Positions 60,339 to 64,000 of a stretch of 64,000 bases of DNA are shown in pieces; position 1 is the first letter of the stretch, and each line of letters opens with the position of its first letter. The position numbers and the translations under genes were made by a program. Source of the DNA: CADEEX01 sp964577955 (GTDB taxonomy: Bacteria > Acidobacteriota > Vicinamibacteria > Vicinamibacterales > CAVVIG01); the NCBI GenBank assembly GCA_964577955.1, contig CAZOAZ010000002.1:203152-267151 (forward strand), written 5' to 3'. The notes beneath the pieces were generated by a model. That model did not search any database, was not told the DNA's origin, and saw only the letters and a program-made list of their open reading frames with translations.

Positions 60339-60788
60339 TCAGCGCTTCAAACGAAAGAACGACTGCATGAGGTCGCGGCACTCGGCTTCGCGAATGCCCG
60401 AGACGACCTCAAAGCGGTGATTGTGGCCGGGCAGGTCGCCGGCCCTGACCGTTGACGAGACCGCGCCGGTCCGCGGCTCGGCCGCGCCATACACGAGCGT
60501 GCCGATGCGCGCGTGAATCAGCGCACCGACGCACATCAGGCAGGGTTCGATCGTGACGACGAGCGTCGCCCCGGTAAGCCGGTAGTTCTTGAGGCTCGCC
60601 GCGGCGGCGCGAATCGCGACAATTTCGGCGTGTGCGGTCGGATCGCCGGCGCCAATCGGTTGGTTGAAGCCCGCTCCGACAATTTCGTCGCCCAGCACCA
60701 CCACGGCGCCAATCGGCACCTCGCCGGCGTCGCGCGCGCGGCGCGCCTGGACCAGCGCCGCCTCCATCCATCCATCTATATCAGTCAT
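60339..60788 (-). CDS. tadA: tRNA-specific adenosine deaminase TadA
   Basis: A 149-residue cytidine/adenosine deaminase. ATG 60788 (MTDIDGWMEAALVQARRARD) is chosen as the usual TadA length; the longer frame adds an odd leader. Zinc/catalytic residues H53-A-E55 and P82-C83-L-M-C86 are intact, and AGEVPIGAVVV and NQPIGAGDPTAHAEI are TadA signatures. It converts A34 to inosine in tRNA-Arg(ACG). It is divergent from gltB, with an AT-rich palindrome in the shared promoter region. Confidence 0.93.
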   Translation of the reverse strand: MTDIDGWMEAALVQARRARDAGEVPIGAVVVLGDEIVGAGFNQPIGAGDPTAHAEIVAIRAAAASLKNYRLTGATLVVTIEPCLMCVGALIHARIGTLVYGAAEPRTGAVSSTVRAGDLPGHNHRFEVVSGIREAECRDLMQSFFRLKR

Positions 60789-60795
60789 GTATTGG

Positions 60796-60810
60796 ATACA
60801 ATGATTGTAT
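60796..60810. promoter_or_regulatory. possible operator palindrome between tadA and gltB
   Basis: ATACAATGATTGTAT is a perfect 15-bp palindrome around a central G, AT-rich in a GC-rich genome, eight bases upstream of the tadA start and 110 bp before gltB. The form fits the operator of a small dimeric regulator such as a GntR-type protein; the factor is unknown. Confidence 0.4.
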
Positions 60811-60919
60811 TTTACTTCTGCATTGGTACCGGGCGATAACACTCTTCCGTTTGGATCCTCCCGAGCGGGTTTGACCGCGGCTGACGGGACACCTGGTCCG
60901 CCGCCCAGTGGGCCCCATC

Positions 60920-61822
60920 ATGGACGCACAAGGGTTATACGATCCGCAACACGAACATGACGCCTGCGGCGTCGGCTTCGTGGTCGACATCAAGGGACGC
61001 AAGTCGCACGGCATCGTGCGGCAGGCACTGCAGGTCCTCAAGAACCTGCAGCACCGTGGTGCCTGCGGATGCGAAGTCAACACCGGCGACGGCGCCGGCA
61101 TCCTGATTCAGACCCCCGACGCCTTCCTGCGCAAGGTCGCGCCGGCGGCGCTGCCGGCGGCCGGCCAGTACGGCTGCGGCCTGGTCTTCCTGCCGAAGCA
61201 TCATGCCGATCGCGAGACCGTCGAGGATCTGTTCGCCCGCATCATCGCCGAGGAAGGCCAGCGGTTGATCGGCTGGCGCGAGGTCCCGACCGATCACAGC
61301 CCGGTCGGCCCGAGCGCGGTGCAGGTGGAGCCGATCTTCAAGCAGATCTTTGTCGGCGCCGGCGCGGGCCGCGAGTCCGACGACCGCGCGGCCTTCGAGC
61401 GGAAGCTGTACATCATCCGCAAGCGCATGGAGCAGGCGGTCGACGCGCTGGCGATTGCCCAGGAATCGCGCAAGTACTTCTACATCGTCAATCTGTCGTG
61501 CAACACGCTGATCTACAAGGGCATGCTGACGGCCAGCCAGATCGAGACGATGTTTCCGGATCTGATGGATCCGGCGCTCGAATCGGCGCTGGCGCTGGTG
61601 CACCAGCGCTTCAGCACCAACACGTTCCCGTCGTGGNNNNNNNNNNTCTACCCCGAGCTCGACGACGAGCGGGTCGAGAGTTCGCTCGCGCTCGTCCACT
61701 CGCGGTTCTCCACGAACACGTTCCCGAGTTGGCCGCTCTCGCACCCGTACCGGTACGTGGCACACAACTGCGAGATCAACACGCTTACCGGCAACAACAA
61801 CAGGATGCACGCCCGTGAATGA
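60920..61822 (+). CDS. gltB: glutamate synthase large subunit, first part (contains assembly gap and ends at in-frame stop)
   Basis: ATG 60920 gives the short propeptide of GOGAT, then the nucleophile C16 in HDACGVGFVVDIKGRKSHG. QVLKNLQHRGACGCEVNTGDGAGILIQ confirms the class II glutamine amidotransferase domain. Ten Ns lie at 61637-61646. Either side of them encodes the same protein segment: LESALALVHQRFSTNTFPSW before, and VESSLALVHSRFSTNTFPSW after. TGA 61820-61822 stands where a Ser codon is expected (ARE-S-QL). The frame continues unchanged after it, so the stop is probably a single-base error or a chimeric join. The enzyme makes glutamate from glutamine and 2-oxoglutarate. Confidence 0.85.
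   Translation: MDAQGLYDPQHEHDACGVGFVVDIKGRKSHGIVRQALQVLKNLQHRGACGCEVNTGDGAGILIQTPDAFLRKVAPAALPAAGQYGCGLVFLPKHHADRETVEDLFARIIAEEGQRLIGWREVPTDHSPVGPSAVQVEPIFKQIFVGAGAGRESDDRAAFERKLYIIRKRMEQAVDALAIAQESRKYFYIVNLSCNTLIYKGMLTASQIETMFPDLMDPALESALALVHQRFSTNTFPSWXXXXYPELDDERVESSLALVHSRFSTNTFPSWPLSHPYRYVAHNCEINTLTGNNNRMHARE
61637..61646. other. assembly gap (10 N)
   Basis: A fixed-length run of N. The two sides overlap in coding content but differ in DNA sequence, so the join is probably a duplicated, possibly chimeric, contig end rather than a real insertion. Confidence 0.98.
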
Positions 61823-63658
61823 CAGCTCCAGACGCAGCTCTTCGGCGACGATCTGAAAAAGATTCTGCCGGTCATCCGCGAGGGCGGCAGCGACACGGCG
61901 ACGTTCGACAACGTGCTCGAGTTCCTGGTCATGACCGGGCGCTCGCTGCCGCACGCGATCCTGATGATGATCCCCGAGCCGTGGCAGAACCACGAGACGA
62001 TGCCGGAGGATCTGAAGGCCTTCTACGAATATCACTCCTCCTTGATGGAGCCGTGGGACGGCCCGGCGTCGATTGCGTTCTCGGACGGCACCGTGATCGG
62101 CGCCGTGCTGGATCGCAACGGATTGCGGCCGTCGCGCTACTACGTCACCAAGGACGATCTCGTCGTGATGGCGTCGGAAGTCGGCGTGCTGGACATTCCG
62201 GCCGAAGACATCGTGCTCAAGGAACGGCTGCATCCCGGCCGCATCTTCCTGGTGGACACCGCCAAGGGCCGGATCATTTCTGACGAGGAAGTGAAGCGCG
62301 ACCTCGCCGCGGCGTTGCCGTACAAGGAATGGCTGAACCATCTCGTCGACATCGACGATCTGGATCCGGCGCCGTACCTCCCGCCGCCGAGCCACGAGAC
62401 GGTCACACAGCGGCAGCAGCTCTTCGGCTACACGCACGAGGATCTCCGGCTGCTCCTCGCACCGATGGCCACGACCGGTGAAGAGGCAATCGGCTCGATG
62501 GGCACCGACACGGCGCTGGCGCCGCTCTCGGATCGCCCGCGCATGCTCTACGACTACTTCAAGCAGGTGTTCGCGCAAGTCACCAACCCGCCGCTCGACG
62601 CGATCCGCGAGGAGCTCGTGACCTCGATGGAGTCGACGATCGGACCGGAAGGCAACCTGCTCGATCCGCGCCCCGAGTCGTGCCGCCAGATCGAGATCCG
62701 GTATCCGGTGCTCGACAACGATCAGCTCGGCCGGCTGCGGCACGTCTACGAACCCGGATTCCGCGCCATCCGTCTGCCCATGCTGTTCGACGCGACGCTG
62801 GGCGGCCAGGGTCTCGAGCGCGCGCTCGACGATCTCAAGCGGCGCGCCAACGACGCCGTCGAGGCCGGTTACACGATTCTGATCCTGTCGGATCGCGACG
62901 CCGACCGCGTGCGCGCGCCGATCCCGAGCCTGCTCGCGACCTCGGGCGTCCACCACCATCTGGTCAAGATGGGGTCGCGGACGCGCTGCGGCCTGATCGT
63001 CGAATCGGGCGACGCGCGCGAAGTGCATCACTGCGCGCTGCTCCTCGGCTACGGCGCGGGCGCGGTCAACCCGTACCTCGCGTTCGAAACGCTCGGCGAC
63101 ATGATCCGGCAGCGCATGCTGCTCGGCATCTCGCACGAGCAGGCGATCGAGAACTACATCCACGGGCTGAACAAGGGCATCCTGAAGGTGATGTCCAAGA
63201 TGGGCATCTCGACGCTGCAAAGCTACTGCGGCGCCCAGGTCTTCGAAGCGGTCGGCCTCGAGAAGTCGTTCGTCGACAAATTCTTCACGCGGACCGCGTC
63301 GCGCATCAGCGGCGTCGGCATCGACGTGGTCGCCGAGGAAGTGCACCGCCGGCACGTGAAGGCGTTTCCCGCGCGCCCGGCAGCCGAGCACGAGCTCGAA
63401 TGGGGCGGCGAGTACCAGTGGCGGCGCGACGGCGAGTACCACCTGTTCAATCCGGAAACCGTCTTCAAGCTGCAGCACGCGACGCGCAGCGGGCAGTATC
63501 AGATTTTCAAGGAGTACACGAAGCTCGTCGACGATCAGAGCCAGCGGATGGCGACGCTCCGCGGCCTGCTCGAGCTGAAAACCGCGAAGAAGCCGATCCC
63601 GATCGACGAGGTCGAATCGGTGGAGACGATCGTCAAGCGCTTCGCGACCGGCGCGATG
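61823..63658 (+). CDS. gltB: glutamate synthase large subunit, middle part
   Basis: Same frame as the first part after the TGA. It begins QLQTQLFGDDLKKILPVI, the end of the amidotransferase region, and includes GGSDTATFDNVLEFLVMTGRSLPHAILMMIPEPW. RNGLRPSRYYVTKDDLVVMASEVGVLDI is the next conserved block. The central domain follows (LPMLFDATLGGQGLERALDDL, FETLGDMIRQRMLLG, NKGILKVMSKMGISTLQSYCGAQVFEAVGL). It ends at SVETIVKRFATGAM, just before the second gap, where SFGSIS is expected in the FMN-binding domain. If translated separately it would need an internal start such as GTG 61913. Confidence 0.85.
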
Positions 63659-63668
63659 NNNNNNNNNN
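63659..63668. other. assembly gap (10 N)
   Basis: A second fixed-length N run. The coding frame before and after differs by one because the gap length is arbitrary; by homology about 14 bases (encoding most of SFGSI) are missing here. Confidence 0.98.
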
Positions 63669-64000
63669 CAGCAAGGAAGCCCACGAGACGCTGGCGATCG
63701 CGATGAACCGCATCGGCGGGAAGTCCAACACCGGCGAAGGCGGCGAGGACCCGGCGCGCTACAAGAAGGACGCGAACGGCGACTGGCGGCGCAGCGCCGT
63801 GAAGCAGGTCGCCTCGGCACGCTTCGGCGTCACCAGCGAGTACCTGGTCAACGCCGACGATCTGCAAATCAAGATGGCGCAGGGCGCGAAGCCCGGCGAA
63901 GGCGGCCAGCTCCCCGGGCACAAGGTCTATCCCTGGATTGCCCAGGTCCGCTACGCCACGCCCGGCGTCGGGCTGATTTCACCGCCGCCGCACCACGACA
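63669..64000 (+). CDS. gltB: glutamate synthase large subunit, start of FMN-binding domain (runs off window)
   Basis: Read from 63670, the frame gives SKEAHETLAIAMNRIGGKSNTGEGGEDPARY and then SARFGVTSEYLVNADDLQIKMAQGAKPGEGGQLPG. This is the FMN-binding/2-oxoglutarate-site region of GOGAT, typical of the alpha subunit. The last bases of the window encode GVGLISPPPHHD, just before the glycine-rich end of the active site. It continues beyond the window; no start codon belongs here because it is an internal part of gltB. Confidence 0.88.

Noticed and set aside
61820..61822. TGA as a selenocysteine codon in gltB
   Set aside because: The site corresponds to an ordinary Ser in the family, the region is next to a faulty assembly join, and no selenocysteine insertion element was recognised.
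60935..63820. 961-codon minus-strand open frame
   Set aside because: Antisense shadow of gltB that even spans both assembly gaps.

Overview
The window is about 64 kb of GC-rich (roughly two thirds G+C) bacterial chromosome. The gene content suggests an environmental acidobacterium, plausibly of the Vicinamibacteria type. The reasons are a paired DUF1800/DUF1501 system, an Oar-like TonB-dependent receptor with an N-terminal carboxypeptidase-regulatory domain, an unusually large set of secreted PQQ-like beta-propeller proteins, and many short palindromic repeats between genes. Two runs of ten Ns, both inside the glutamate synthase gene, show this is a draft or metagenome assembly. The taxonomic call is an inference; no rRNA or other marker gene is present apart from one tRNA-Ser.

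Layout. 1-4418 (minus): DUF1800 protein with four fibronectin-III repeats, DUF1501 protein, and the start of a PQQ-dependent sugar dehydrogenase. 5047-11570 (plus): Oar-like TonB receptor, secreted propeller, second TonB receptor. 11674-17880: one propeller on minus, then three in tandem on plus. 18063-19533: a low-GC zinc-ribbon gene, a membrane-anchored Cys-rich protein and a rhodanese. 19645-31495 (minus): a tightly packed block of eight genes: adenylate-forming enzyme, aldehyde dehydrogenase, glycosyltransferase, LolD-type ATPase, MFS permease, FtsX-type permease and two propellers. 31564-34744 (plus): DUF3311 plus sodium:solute symporter and an MFS transporter. 34852-37190: iron-containing alcohol dehydrogenase divergent from an MFS permease. 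37225-45361: eighth propeller, lipocalin-like protein, DHA2 exporter, small orphan, TlpA-like lipoprotein thioredoxin, OFA-type MFS and a secreted protein. 45455-49041: ABC ATPase with a permease that carries a serine beta-lactamase-like domain in the middle of its membrane part. 49126-50860: membrane proteins, tRNA-Ser(CGA) and a probably frameshifted small ORF. 50867-55557: membrane metallopeptidase, then a membrane glycosyltransferase-like protein, an FAD oxidoreductase and a GT2 glycosyltransferase. 55679-60788: small exported protein, aldo/keto reductase, topoisomerase IB, MacA-like adaptor, beta-barrel protein and tadA. 60920-64000: gltB, broken by two assembly gaps and one in-frame stop.

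How the genes may work together. The eight-gene minus-strand block looks like a biosynthesis-and-export unit. An acid would be activated as an adenylate and reduced to an aldehyde, a glycosyltransferase and exporters would follow, and the two secreted propellers are co-transcribed at the end. The nearby Fe-alcohol dehydrogenase could take an aldehyde on to an alcohol. This is inference from gene order and family.

The most striking non-coding signal is a dense population of short palindromes. The main families are TCCGGCTNNAGCCGGA and GGACAGGCTNNAGCCTGTCC, with GTCAGACACGTGTCTGAC pairs and longer hairpins. Several sit in frame inside proteins. At three places a second palindrome is nested in the centre of the TCCGGCT..AGCCGGA palindrome. 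A separate 166-bp MITE-like element has perfect 31-bp inverted ends.
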